The notes under the pieces are model-generated. The model saw only the letters and a program-made list of their open reading frames with translations. It was not told where the DNA came from and searched no databases. Positions 7,460 to 16,039 of a stretch of DNA of 40,135 nucleotides are shown here, one piece after another; the first letter of the stretch is position 1, and the number at the start of each line of letters is the position of its first letter. This stretch comes from Reyranellaceae bacterium. GTDB lineage: Bacteria; Pseudomonadota; Alphaproteobacteria; Reyranellales; Reyranellaceae. A program made the position numbers and the translations under genes. The stretch is taken from assembly GCA_022844045.1 (NCBI GenBank), contig JALHMM010000058.1:1-40135 (forward strand), written 5' to 3'.

Positions 7460-8280
7460 ATGCTGCACCGGCTGCCCGACACGGTCGAGCACTGGCCGCT
7501 CGACCGCCTGCGCCCGTATGCCCGCAATCCGCGGACGCATTCCGACGAGCAGGTGGCGCAGATCGCCGCGAGCATCGTCGAGTTCGGCTGGACGAACCCG
7601 GTTCTCGTCGCTGGCGACGGCACCGTCATCGCCGGTCATGGTCGGCTGGACGCTGCCCGCCGGCTCGGGCTCGACGCGGTGCCGGTCGTGGTGCTCGATC
7701 ATCTCTCGGAAGCGCAGCGGCGAGCCTACGTCATCGCCGACAATAAGCTCGCGCTCAATGCCGGCTGGAACGAGGAGCTGCTGGCGACGGAGCTGCATGC
7801 CCTGAACGGCGACGGCTTCGACCTCGCGCTGACCGGCTTCGACGAGGAGGAGCTCGACCGCCTCCTCGCCCCCCTCGATGACGATGACAATGGCGATGGA
7901 GATGCCGACGGAGACGTTGCTCCCGATCCGCCTCGGAATCCGGTGACCCGGCCGGGCGACCTGTGGTGCCTCGGTTCGCACCGACTGCTCTGCGGCGACA
8001 GCACCAACGCCGAGGACGTGGCGCGGGTGATGGCCGGGGCGCGGGCGTCGCTCCTCTTCACTAGCCCGCCTTATGGGAACCAGCGGGACTACACCACCGG
8101 CGGCATCGGCGATTGGGATGCTTTGATGCATGGCGTCTTCGCATGCGCCGCTGATGCCATGACCGACGACGGCCAGGTCCTGGTCAATCTCGGTCTGGTC
8201 CATCGCGACAACGAGTGGCAGCCCTATTGGCAGAGCTGGCTCGACCGGATGCGGGAACAAGGCTGGCGCCGCTTCGGATG
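7460..8280 (+). pseudogene. ParB-N domain fused to DNA methyltransferase, 3'-truncated
   Basis: Residues about 8-100 are a ParB/Spo0J N-terminal domain (RPYARNPRTHSDEQVAQI, then VIAGHGRLDAARRLG). Residues about 160-270 begin a DNA N4/N6-methyltransferase: GDLWCLGSHRLLCGDST and the catalytic TSPPYGNQRDY near residue 200. In full-length relatives the protein continues for well over 100 residues after WRRFG; here the match ends at about 8278 and the frame runs into CPGDPTPGR and a stop at 8308. The gene was probably a phage-type methyltransferase that protected or marked element DNA. The SAM-binding motif normally located in the missing C-terminal part is absent, so the product should be inactive as a methylase. 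Confidence 0.8.
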
Positions 8281-8409
8281 CCCCGGCGATCCCACTCCAG
8301 GGAGGTAGTGCTGCCGCCGTTGCCCTCGATGGGCTGCGCCCGACATCCGCACCGTCTGGAATGTTCCGGCCTACCTGCAGCGCGGAATCGCAGCATCAAC
8401 AGAAGCGGC

Positions 8410-9818
8410 CTATCGCGTTGGCGGCGACCGGCCCGACGTCAATGACAGTATCAGGGCCACCACGCCCAGCCCCGCAGCGACAGCAAAGGTCAGGGCCGTG
8501 CCGATCGCCACGGTTCCCGGACTCGCGATCATGCCGTCTCGGCCCCCCAACCCAAATGCGAATATCGCGCCCATCACCGACGCGCCCGTGATGAGGCCGA
8601 GGTTGCGGGCGAGACTGAGTAGGCTTGACATGACGCCCCGCCGATCCGACGTCACGCCTCGCATGACGAGCGTATTGTTAGCCGCCTGGAAGGCCGCATA
8701 GCCTGCAGCCGTCGCACCGACGGCCGCCACATAACCCGCGACGCCGATCGCCGCGGCCAGGAGAGCGAGGATCAGGCATCCAGCAATCATGGCCCCAAGA
8801 CCGATTCCCATCATCCGTCTGGTCCCGACCCGATCGACCAGGCGGCCCACCGGCACGCCGACGGCTGCGGCCACTGCCGGACCGACCGACATGGCCAGTC
8901 CGACAGCGGCCGGCGCAAGTCCCAGCCCTTCCGACAGGAAGAATGGACCGACCACGAGAGTGGTCATCATGATGGTCGAGACAGTGGCAGTGGCAAGCAG
9001 CGCCGCCCGGAGCCGTGCGTCGTCAAGCCACCGCAACTGGATCACTGGCGATGTGAGCCTTGCCTGCGTGAACGCAAACAGGACAAGCCCGGCTCCTGCA
9101 GCAAGCAGGAGGGCCACATTGACCCGCCCGAAGGTGCCACCTCCAATCGTCATCGACAGCGCATAGGCGCCAAGAGACAGTGCGAGAAGGATTGTGCCGA
9201 TCGCGTCGAAACGCTCGCGGTTGGCCTCTTGCTGCGGGTTTGGCACGGGCAGCGTGGCATGGAGGGTGAGCAGTGTCCCGGCACCCAAAGCCGCCAGCAG
9301 GACGAACATCGCCGGCAGCCGAAGCCGACGATCAGGATACCACCAAGTGACGGACCAAGAGCAGTTCCTACGGCGGATGTCGTCCCTAGGAGCCCCACAC
9401 CGCTACCGATCCTCTCCCTGGGGACGAGGTCGCCGACAAGTGCCATCGTCAGAGCAACCATGATGGCCGCGCCGAAGCCCTGCGCGGCGCGCGCGGCGAT
9501 CAGTAGCCAAAGATCACCCGCGACGGCGCCGACCGCTGAAGCGACGGCGAAGACCAGGACACCGCCGAGGAGCAGCCTCCGCCGACCGAGCAGGTCACCG
9601 AGCCGTCCGGCGCTCACCACCAGCGTCGTCATCGCGAGCAGGTAGGCAACCACGATCCATTGGACGCCCTGGAAGGTAGCGTCGAAGGTTTCGGCGAACG
9701 TCGGAAGACCGGCGTTGGCAATACTCGTCCCCAGCGACGGCAGCAGCATCGCGAGCGAAAGGCTCGCCAGCTGCCAACCGTGGCTGAAGCGGGAGATTGG
9801 AAGGGAGACCGATGTCAT
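8410..9818 (-). pseudogene. EmrB/QacA-type MFS drug exporter with a frameshift
   Basis: The start ATG at 9818 overlaps the stop of DUF2798 (ATGA). The first part (about 170 residues) has the MFS signature loop GRLGDLLGRRRLLLGG and helices 1-6, ending LGPSLGGILIVGFG. Continuation MFVLLAALGAG onward to the stop at 8410 is in another frame and supplies the remaining helices. Relatives read GFGWRAMFVLLA across this point, so one base is missing between about 9308 and 9320. Without the shift the protein would be about 470 residues, the usual 14-helix DHA2 length. It is either a recently inactivated gene or a sequencing error in a GC-rich run. Confidence 0.85.
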
Positions 9819-10054
9819 CGCACGGTCGCTGGGTTCGGCCTGATGAGCCGGCCGACGAGGCGGCGCGCGATCGGGGCGACGATGAGGACGACCGGAAAGG
9901 CAACAAGCCAAGAGAGAAGCCAGGCGTTGATCCAGAGGCTGAAGAAGCCATCGGCGAAGCCGGCGTGGCGGGCCGTGGCGATCCCAGAGACGATGAACGA
10001 CATGAGCGCCGAGAGGACGAAGCCGAACAGTACGGGTGCGAAGCGGGCAGGCAT
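9815..10054 (-). CDS. DUF2798 small membrane protein
   Basis: 79 residues starting at ATG 10054, with GAAGGAG six bases upstream. Two membrane helices are visible (residues about 6-28, APVLFGFVLSALMSFIVSG, and about 40-63, INAWLLSWLVAFPVVLIVAP), followed by RRLVGRLIRP, the normal DUF2798 layout. It is co-transcribed with the MFS exporter (start/stop overlap at 9815-9818) and divergent from a LysR regulator. DUF2798 proteins have no established function; the pairing suggests a role in the same efflux or stress response. Confidence 0.85.
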   Translation of the reverse strand: MPARFAPVLFGFVLSALMSFIVSGIATARHAGFADGFFSLWINAWLLSWLVAFPVVLIVAPIARRLVGRLIRPNPATVR

Positions 10055-10175
10055 TGAAGTCTCCTTCGTGTTGACTGCCCGGACAGCTAGCCCGTGAGCC
10101 GGTATTGCGGAACGCGCCTCGTTCGCATCTTATTCGTGCGTTCAACGCCACCTATGCTTATGGAGACTCTCCGCG
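10055..10175. promoter_or_regulatory. Divergent control region between DUF2798-MFS and LysR
   Basis: This 121-base gap between divergent starts is the expected site for LysR-type autoregulation and control of the efflux pair. It contains an imperfect inverted repeat around 10106-10128 (TGCGGAACG ... CGTTCGCA). No clear -35/-10 pair was found; the assignment is by position. Confidence 0.4.
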
Positions 10176-11084
10176 ATGCCTGACCTCAACCTGCTCGTGA
10201 CGCTCGACGTGCTGCTCACCGAGGGCAGCGTGGCGCGCGCCGCCCGGCGGCTGCAGCTCAGCCCATCCGCCATGAGCCGGGCGCTGGCGCGGCTGCGGGA
10301 AGCGACAGGAGACCCGTTGCTGGTCCGAGCTGGGCGCGGCCTCGTGCCCACACCGCGGGCGATCGAATTGCGTATTCAGGTCGGCACGCTCGTTGAAGGC
10401 GCAAAGATCGTGCTGCGACCTGCGGAGCAGCTAGATCTCACAACACTGACACGCCGCTTCACCCTGAGGACGAGCGAAGGCTTCGTCGAAACCTTCGGCC
10501 CCCATTTGATCGCGCAGGTAACCGAGCAAGCTCCCGGTGTCACGCTTCATTTCGTGGCCAAAGCAGACAAGGACAGTGCGCCGCTCCGAGGGGGAGACGT
10601 CGATCTCGAGACCGGAGTCGTTGACGCGCAGACGGCTCCCGAGATGCGAGCAGGACCTCTCTTCCAGGATCGATGGATTGCTGTTGTGAGGGATGGCCAT
10701 CCCTTCGCCCGGGGCAGGATGACCGCCGGTCGCTATGGGGACGCGGGTCACGTCATCGTAGTCCGGAGGGGACTACACAGCGAAGAGATCGACGAGGCCG
10801 TACGCGCCATGGGCCTTGAGCGAAGGGTCGTCACCATGGTCAGCGGCTTTGCCACTGCGCTCGCATTGACCCGCGACACGGATTTGGTCGCCACGGTTCC
10901 GGACCGCCATACCCTCGGGCTTCGCACAGGATTGCGGAGCCTTGCGCTTCCATTCCAAATTCCGGAATTCACGATTTCCATGATCTGGCATCCACGCATG
11001 GACGGAGATCTCGCTCACCGCTGGCTGAGGTCATGCGTCCGCAAGGTGAGCGCCACCCGGCGTAGACGCGACGCCGAGGAGTAA
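10176..11084 (+). CDS. LysR-family transcriptional regulator
   Basis: 302 residues from ATG 10176, with GGAG about ten bases upstream. The N-terminal winged helix-turn-helix is clear at residues about 5-63 (LNLLVTLDVLLTEGSVARAA, then RRLQLSPSAMSRALARLRE), and the rest is a periplasmic-binding-like effector domain. The sequence is of the NodD/PcpR-like subgroup, often divergent from transporter or oxidoreductase genes. It is transcribed away from the DUF2798-MFS pair and so probably regulates it; the effector is unknown. Confidence 0.92.
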   Translation: MPDLNLLVTLDVLLTEGSVARAARRLQLSPSAMSRALARLREATGDPLLVRAGRGLVPTPRAIELRIQVGTLVEGAKIVLRPAEQLDLTTLTRRFTLRTSEGFVETFGPHLIAQVTEQAPGVTLHFVAKADKDSAPLRGGDVDLETGVVDAQTAPEMRAGPLFQDRWIAVVRDGHPFARGRMTAGRYGDAGHVIVVRRGLHSEEIDEAVRAMGLERRVVTMVSGFATALALTRDTDLVATVPDRHTLGLRTGLRSLALPFQIPEFTISMIWHPRMDGDLAHRWLRSCVRKVSATRRRRDAEE

Positions 11085-11200
11085 TGGCCGACCTGCACAT
11101 GGCGTTAGGCGCATCAATTGAGTGCAAATGGTGCGTATTCCGCCTGTCTTCGGATGGGTCTAGGTAGGCGCTGCACCGCACATACCTGGAGGGCCAGACG

Positions 11201-12019
11201 ATGGCTACGATCACCATGTCGCCACTTTCCATTAGCGAGGGAGAACGTGTACCTGAGGCAAACCAGCGGGCCCCAATTCAGGCCGCTCGCCGCGGGCTCC
11301 AGACGGACCCGCAGTTCCTCGCGAGGCTGACGGGAGTTCTCTTCCTGGTCACGTTCGCCACGTCGATCCCGCCCTTTGTATCGCTCTACGTCCCGGCGTT
11401 AAAGGACCCGACCTACGTGCTGGGCGTCGGCCGTGATCTCGGTCTCTCGTGGGGCGCGCTTCTCGAGATGATCCTTATTGTAGCCAACATCGGCACTGCC
11501 ATCGCCTTGTTCCCCGTCCTCAGGAGGCGGAACGAGGCGCTGGCGTTGGGTTACGTCACAGTCCGGGTCATCGAGTCCGTCTTCATTGCGGTCGGCATTC
11601 TCAGCCTGCTTGCGCTGGGAACGCTCCGGCTGGGGGCCGAGGGCGCCGACAGCGGTGCGCTGCAGGTGGTCGCATCATCTCTTGTGGCTATGCACGACTG
11701 GAGCTTCCTGCTCGGGCCGGCCTTCATCGTCGGGATCGGCAACGGGCTGATCCTCGGCTATCTCATGTGGACGTCGCGGCTGATCCCCCGCGCCCTGCCC
11801 GTATTGGGGCTCGTCGGTGGCCCTGCTCTGCTCGTATTCGCCGCCGCGGTGATGTTCGGCGCTATCGAGCCGGGATCGACCTGGCAGGTGATCGCGACGG
11901 CGCCGGAGTTTTTCTGGGAACTCTCGCTTGGCATCTGGCTGATGTTGAAGGGGTTCAACAAGTCGGCGGTAGAGGCTCGCCGACGGTCGATCAGCCCCTC
12001 AGCTCCTTCCACTTCGTAG
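11201..12019 (+). CDS. DUF4386 membrane protein, C-terminus altered by IS
   Basis: 272 residues from ATG 11201, with GGAGGG eight bases upstream. It begins with a 40-residue polar stretch and then about six membrane helices (for example TGVLFLVTFATSIPPF, LLEMILIVANIGTAIALF, ESVFIAVGILSLLAL). The motif MHDWSFLLGPAF is typical of DUF4386, a family of unknown function common in alphaproteobacteria. The family ends soon after LSLGIWLMLKGF; the last 15-20 residues (EARRRSISPSAPSTS) are read through the ISNCY-type remnant in antisense, so the native tail has been replaced. The core looks complete and could be functional. Confidence 0.85.
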   Translation: MATITMSPLSISEGERVPEANQRAPIQAARRGLQTDPQFLARLTGVLFLVTFATSIPPFVSLYVPALKDPTYVLGVGRDLGLSWGALLEMILIVANIGTAIALFPVLRRRNEALALGYVTVRVIESVFIAVGILSLLALGTLRLGAEGADSGALQVVASSLVAMHDWSFLLGPAFIVGIGNGLILGYLMWTSRLIPRALPVLGLVGGPALLVFAAAVMFGAIEPGSTWQVIATAPEFFWELSLGIWLMLKGFNKSAVEARRRSISPSAPSTS

Positions 12020-12228
12020 CGATCACGCAGCCGGCGAAAATGCCGCTCACTGACCCCGAACAAGCTCCGCCGCCTCCATCATGCTCAACCGTCCCGAACG
12101 ATAGCTCTCGAGCCCTTCCAACAGCGCGCCATGCGCACCTCCGGCAGCATCCCGATCTCCCCGGCTGGTCTCCCAAAACCGGACAAATCGTCTGTTACAA
12201 AAACCGGACAACTCGTGTGCTAACAACA
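11990..12228 (-). mobile_element. ISNCY-type insertion sequence remnant (5' end of transposase)
   Basis: On the minus strand the element tip is TGTTGTTAGCAC at 12228, followed by two TGTCCGGTT repeats with about 24-base spacing, the same architecture as the ends of the window. A transposase N-terminus follows: LESYRSGRLSMMEAAEL in one frame and FGVSERHFRRLRDRYEVEG (then AEGLIDRR) in the next, a one-base insertion near 12055 separating them. This helix-turn-helix start is typical of ISNCY-family transposases. Homology ends at about 11990, inside the tail of the DUF4386 gene, and the DDE domain is gone. The remnant is inactive. Confidence 0.75.
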
Positions 12229-12351
12229 ATCCGGCTTGAGCCTCACTCGACAAACCCATCGAACTCGACAATCTTCATTGACAGCCAGATCGACCTTGAA
12301 ATGTCGGTCGTGTCCGGAGGACGCTGCTGCCTTGTGACGGGACGGATACAA

Positions 12352-12486
12352 ATGAACGACCCTTCGGGAATTTCCGCGCTGCTCCTTTCGCTGAACGCCT
12401 TTGCCCCGATGCTCTTCTTCGTCTTTACCGTGTTTGTGATGATCCTCGTGATCTTCCGCCTTAAGGCAATCCTCCTCGCGACATGA
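12352..12486 (+). CDS. Possible 44-residue membrane peptide
   Basis: ATG 12352 opens a 44-residue frame that is almost entirely one hydrophobic helix (APMLFFVFTVFVMILVIF) followed by RLKAILLAT, as in small single-span membrane proteins. The upstream GGACGG is a poor ribosome binding site. It lies between the IS remnant and the protease gene. Coding status is uncertain and no function can be given. Confidence 0.3.
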   Translation: MNDPSGISALLLSLNAFAPMLFFVFTVFVMILVIFRLKAILLAT

Positions 12487-12585
12487 ACCCGGACATCCCC
12501 TTGCATTGGCCAGCGCGCTGCCGTAGCGTGGAAAGAGTTCCAAATCGGGTAGGCTCCGCTGCGCCGGGGCGTGTTGGGAGGACCG

Positions 12586-13674
12586 ATGGCTATCAGCCAA
12601 GTCAACAATACGACGGCCCACCCGTACAGGACCGCTGTTAGCATCTATGTCCGCTGGGCGGATGGCAGCACGTCGCGCGGCTCCGGTACGATGGTCGGGC
12701 AGAACGACGTCATCACCGCGGCCCATGTCATTTACAATCCGTCACGGGGGGCCGCCCAAAGCATCCGAGTCGTGCCCGCCCAGAACGGCGGCAATGCGCC
12801 ATACGGCATCATCGACGGCGCCCGGTGGAACTACTATGTCATTTCCTATACGGCCAGCGGCAATCTGACCAAATCCAATTCCGCGACGGATCTCGCGGTT
12901 ATCGGCCTCCGTCAGAATCCCGGCACCGGATGGCTCGGCATCAAGTCGAATGTCACCAGCACCGGCACGCGGAACCTGATTCACTACCCCTCGACCTATC
13001 AGATCGGGTTCCAAAACCTCCGTCAGATGTCCAGCAACGGTAGTGTGAGCTACAGTTCATATTACGGAACGCTGAATATCAGCAACCTTCAGACCTCGAA
13101 GGGCAGCAGCGGATCCGGGATCTACATCTATCAGAACAACAACCGTCACGTTATTGGTACCGTATCCACCAACAGTTCGGGGTCTTTTATCAACACATCG
13201 CGCTTCAACAAGATCACAGCTTGGATGTCCGGCAATAACAGTTACATGAACTCGGTGACCCAGCACTATAATCTCGGCACGATGAGCTACAGCCATGTGG
13301 GGCGGAGTGGCGGCGTCGACGCCTATGGCAACGACCGCGATCGTTACGCCTTCTACGTCGCCTCCAGCGCGACCATCGACATCAAGCTCTACAACCAGAC
13401 GGGCGACGCCGAACTCCGCCTGTTCAACATCTTTGGCCAGCAACTCCAGACGTCGACCAACGGCGGGACCTCAAGCGAACGGATCAGCCGGTATCTGTCG
13501 AGCGGCATCTATTATGTCGAGGTCGACGACTACAGCGGCGGCTACAATTCTTATGCGCTGTCGGCCGGCATCTACAGCGGGGCCGGGAAGGTCGCCAAGG
13601 GTGCCGCTTCGCCCCGACCCAAGTCGTCGGGGTCGCCGCGCGAGTGGAAGCGCGGCTTTGTCGCCGCCGCGTGA
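12586..13674 (+). CDS. V8/trypsin-like serine protease with PPC domain, likely type I secretion cargo
   Basis: 362 residues from ATG 12586, preceded by GGGAGGA. The chymotrypsin-fold catalytic triad is visible: His47 in ITAAHVIY, Asp102 in SATDLAVIGL and Ser175 in KGSSGSGIY. Residues about 240-345 are a beta-rich pre-peptidase C-terminal (PPC) domain (DRDRYAFYVASSATIDIKL ... SGIYYVEVDDYSGGYNSYAL). There is no N-terminal signal peptide or pro-region. The gene heads a type I secretion locus (HlyD adaptor downstream, ABC exporter convergent), so C-terminal-signal export without cleavage is the natural inference. The last 25 residues are rich in Lys, Arg, Pro and Ser. Base composition is lower in GC and richer in Asn and Ser codons than its neighbours, suggesting separate acquisition. 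Substrate specificity cannot be read from the sequence. Confidence 0.88.
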   Translation: MAISQVNNTTAHPYRTAVSIYVRWADGSTSRGSGTMVGQNDVITAAHVIYNPSRGAAQSIRVVPAQNGGNAPYGIIDGARWNYYVISYTASGNLTKSNSATDLAVIGLRQNPGTGWLGIKSNVTSTGTRNLIHYPSTYQIGFQNLRQMSSNGSVSYSSYYGTLNISNLQTSKGSSGSGIYIYQNNNRHVIGTVSTNSSGSFINTSRFNKITAWMSGNNSYMNSVTQHYNLGTMSYSHVGRSGGVDAYGNDRDRYAFYVASSATIDIKLYNQTGDAELRLFNIFGQQLQTSTNGGTSSERISRYLSSGIYYVEVDDYSGGYNSYALSAGIYSGAGKVAKGAASPRPKSSGSPREWKRGFVAAA

Positions 13675-13786
13675 GCGCCGCTGGAGACTTGAGGCTCGCT
13701 CCGGCGCGGACGCTGATTCCGCATTGTGGTAAGGTTTGGCGCAGCGGGGCAGGTTGGCGCCCGCGCCCTGCGCCGAAGGAGCAGCA

Positions 13787-14062
13787 TTGAACAATCCGTC
13801 CCAGGCCCTCCCCGAGGTGTTCGCCGACGCGGTGCTGGACCTCCATTTCGAGGCCGGCGTCTTTCGCTTGACCCTTGCCTTCGCCGTGCCGACGTCGGCT
13901 TCGCGCGGAGGGCAAGGCAGTCCGGCCAGTCTGGTCCCGAAGGCCGTGCTGCTCCTGACCGAACCGGCCTTTCGAAGCCTGTGCGAGGTTGTTGACGCCG
14001 CCCGGCAGCAGATGTCCGAGGGCGCGACCGACTCCGGGACCTCGCCCAATTTCGAGACCTGA
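13787..14062 (+). CDS. Small hypothetical protein of the secretion locus
   Basis: A 91-residue product if translation starts at TTG 13787, which has GAAGGA six bases upstream; no ATG lies at a sensible place. The sequence (FADAVLDLHFEAGVFRLTLA ... KAVLLLTEPAFRSLCEVVD) alternates strands and helices in a way that recalls DUF3467-type proteins, but the match is too weak to name. It stands between the protease and the HlyD gene with a 3-base gap to the latter, so it is part of the same transcript and may be a chaperone or inhibitor of the cargo; that is speculation. Confidence 0.6.
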   Translation: MNNPSQALPEVFADAVLDLHFEAGVFRLTLAFAVPTSASRGGQGSPASLVPKAVLLLTEPAFRSLCEVVDAARQQMSEGATDSGTSPNFET

Positions 14063-14065
14063 GAA

Positions 14066-15430
14066 GTGGCGGCCTATCCTACGATCGAGGGCCTGCTTTC
14101 ACGGAGGCTCCCGCTCGGCCTCCGGCCGGTGAGCTTCCTCGTGAGCCTGCTGATCCTTGTCGCCGGGGGCTTTGCGGCGTTGAGCGACATCGAAGAAGTG
14201 GTCACGGTCCCGGGCTCGCTTATCTGGTCGAGCCCAAAGATCGTCATCTCAAGCCCGGAACTCGCCGTCGTTGAATCGACGGTCGCCGACGTGTCGGAGC
14301 CCGTCGCCGCGGGCGGAACTCTTGCCACGGTCCGGCTTCTCCAGGCTGAGGCCGACCACAGATCGCTGCAGGCGGAAGCGATCCAGCTGCTTGTGCGGAT
14401 CGACCGACTCTCGGCGGAGCGATCCGGACACAGGATGCCGATCGAACCGACCGACTCCTTCCTGCTTGCCATTGGCGCGCTGGCGCCGCTCGACATCGAC
14501 CCCATGATCGCCTGGGAGGAGCAGCAGGCGCTGTCCGAGAGCAGGCTTCGGCTTCACGACTCGGCGCGGCTGGCGATCGAGGACGCGATCGCGAATCTCG
14601 ACCGGCAGATCGCCGCCAGCGTCGTCACGACCGAGGCGCACAAGGCTCGACTGCCGGTGTTCAACCAGATCGAGGAGATGAAGCAGACCCTCGCCAAAAC
14701 CGACGTCGGCTCGGAGCTTTCGGTCCTCGAGGCGATCGACGAGCGTCTTGCGGCAGAGCTGGCGGTCGCCGCCTCGCTCCGCGACACCGCCGAAGCCGAA
14801 ACCGACCGGGTCCGCGAGGTTGGCCGGCTCAAGGCGCTGGACCGGGAGCGGCTTGCGGAGATCGACCGCGATCTCGACGAGGCGCGGGTCGCGCGGGCGG
14901 TGACCGTCGAGCGGCTGGCGGTCGCCTCCGCCCGGGCGGAGTTGACAAGAGTCGTCGCGCCGGTCGATGTGATCGTGCTCGAACGCGCCGACCGCGCGCC
15001 CGGTTCGGTCGTTCAGGCGGGCGAGCATCTGTTCACCATGATCCCAAAGTCGGGAACGCCGAAGGTCCGCCTCATCATCCCCGCCGCTGACATCGCCCGG
15101 CTTAAGGGCGACGAGGCGGTGCGGATCAAGTTCGAGAGTCTTCCGTTCCAGCGCCACGGCTACCTCACGGGCCGGATCGAGTCGATTTCCACCGACGCCG
15201 TGCTGTCGACCTCGCCCGCCGGCGTGCAGGCGCCGGTCTACTACGCCAACGCCGGCATCGACCCCGGCCAGCATCTCGCCAACGTTCCGGCCGATTTCCG
15301 GCTGCTCCCGGGGATGCCGCTCACGGCCGAGGTCCTGGTCGGCCGCCGTCCCCTCTATACCTACTTCACCTATCCGCTGGAGCAGGTGGCGGCGCGCGCC
15401 TTGCGCGAGGACGAGGTAGGATCAAAGTAG
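14066..15430 (+). CDS. HlyD-family type I secretion periplasmic adaptor
   Basis: 454 residues from GTG 14066. A single inner-membrane helix (residues about 22-44, VSFLVSLLILVAGGFAAL) is followed by the lipoyl-type half (VAAGGTLATVRLL), a long coiled coil (residues about 90-290, rich in Glu, Ala, Arg, Leu), the second lipoyl half (VVQAGEHLFTMIP) and the beta-barrel (RLKGDEAVRIKFESLPFQ). The end, RRPLYTYFTYPLEQVAARAL, matches the conserved tail of HlyD adaptors. The protein would bridge the ABC exporter encoded at 16009-18357 and an outer-membrane TolC-like pore that is not encoded here. Confidence 0.92.
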   Translation: MAAYPTIEGLLSRRLPLGLRPVSFLVSLLILVAGGFAALSDIEEVVTVPGSLIWSSPKIVISSPELAVVESTVADVSEPVAAGGTLATVRLLQAEADHRSLQAEAIQLLVRIDRLSAERSGHRMPIEPTDSFLLAIGALAPLDIDPMIAWEEQQALSESRLRLHDSARLAIEDAIANLDRQIAASVVTTEAHKARLPVFNQIEEMKQTLAKTDVGSELSVLEAIDERLAAELAVAASLRDTAEAETDRVREVGRLKALDRERLAEIDRDLDEARVARAVTVERLAVASARAELTRVVAPVDVIVLERADRAPGSVVQAGEHLFTMIPKSGTPKVRLIIPAADIARLKGDEAVRIKFESLPFQRHGYLTGRIESISTDAVLSTSPAGVQAPVYYANAGIDPGQHLANVPADFRLLPGMPLTAEVLVGRRPLYTYFTYPLEQVAARALREDEVGSK

Positions 15431-15571
15431 CGCATGGGTTTACCGATGCAGACAGGCAGCGTCACAGGCGTCGCGCCTGTTTCGATCCTTCCCGGTTCGA
15501 TAAGGCGACTGGGGCTTGGCCGGGACTGGCCCTTCCTCCACGGTGCCGTTCGGTTCGCGCCCCGCTCGGCG

Positions 15572-16039
15572 ATGATCAGGAGATTTCGACGTGACACGCT
15601 CTGCTTGCTCGCCGCCGGTGCGGTTGTTTCGCTCTTGATCGCCGCGCAGCCGTCGATGGCCGATACGGCGCCTTCCAATCTTGGCGCCGGCCAGACGATC
15701 GACCGGAGCATCGCGCTCGACGGGATCGCGGCGCTGTGGGGCTGTCCGAGCGAGCGACAGGAAATCGAGAGTATCCCCGGCGTCGAGGGGCGATCGATTC
15801 TGACCTACCGGTTTCCCGTCCTTCGCCTTGAGGGGCAGTTCGTGGACAGCCTGTCGCCGACAGGATACCAGACCCGCCTGTTCGACATCGTCGCCTTTCA
15901 CTTCGCCCATGACGGCTCGCTGATCTTCATGGAGCAGATCGAACCCGGCAATCGGCCGATCGCCGTGGGAGGCGACCTCGCCGGCTTTCGCATCCTTCCC
16001 GGCGCAGGTCACGTCCGGCCGCCGAACTGCATGGACTGA
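15572..16039 (+). CDS. Secreted or periplasmic hypothetical protein
   Basis: About 155 residues if ATG 15572 is used; this start gives a classical signal peptide (MIRRFRRDTLCLLAAGAV, then hydrophobic residues to AQPSMA-DTAPS). A longer in-frame start at 15434 would bury the signal and is less likely. The mature part has no family motif that I recognise; two cysteines, one near the start of the mature part (WGCPS) and one near the C-terminus (PPNCMD), could form a disulfide. Its 3' end overlaps the end of the convergent ABC exporter gene by 31 bases (16009-16039). It may be an accessory protein of the secretion locus. Confidence 0.65.
   Translation: MIRRFRRDTLCLLAAGAVVSLLIAAQPSMADTAPSNLGAGQTIDRSIALDGIAALWGCPSERQEIESIPGVEGRSILTYRFPVLRLEGQFVDSLSPTGYQTRLFDIVAFHFAHDGSLIFMEQIEPGNRPIAVGGDLAGFRILPGAGHVRPPNCMD

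Noticed and set aside
11449..12486. 345-residue gene overlapping DUF4386
   Set aside because: The frame is a shadow of DUF4386 and then crosses IS ends; only its last 44 codons could form a separate small gene.
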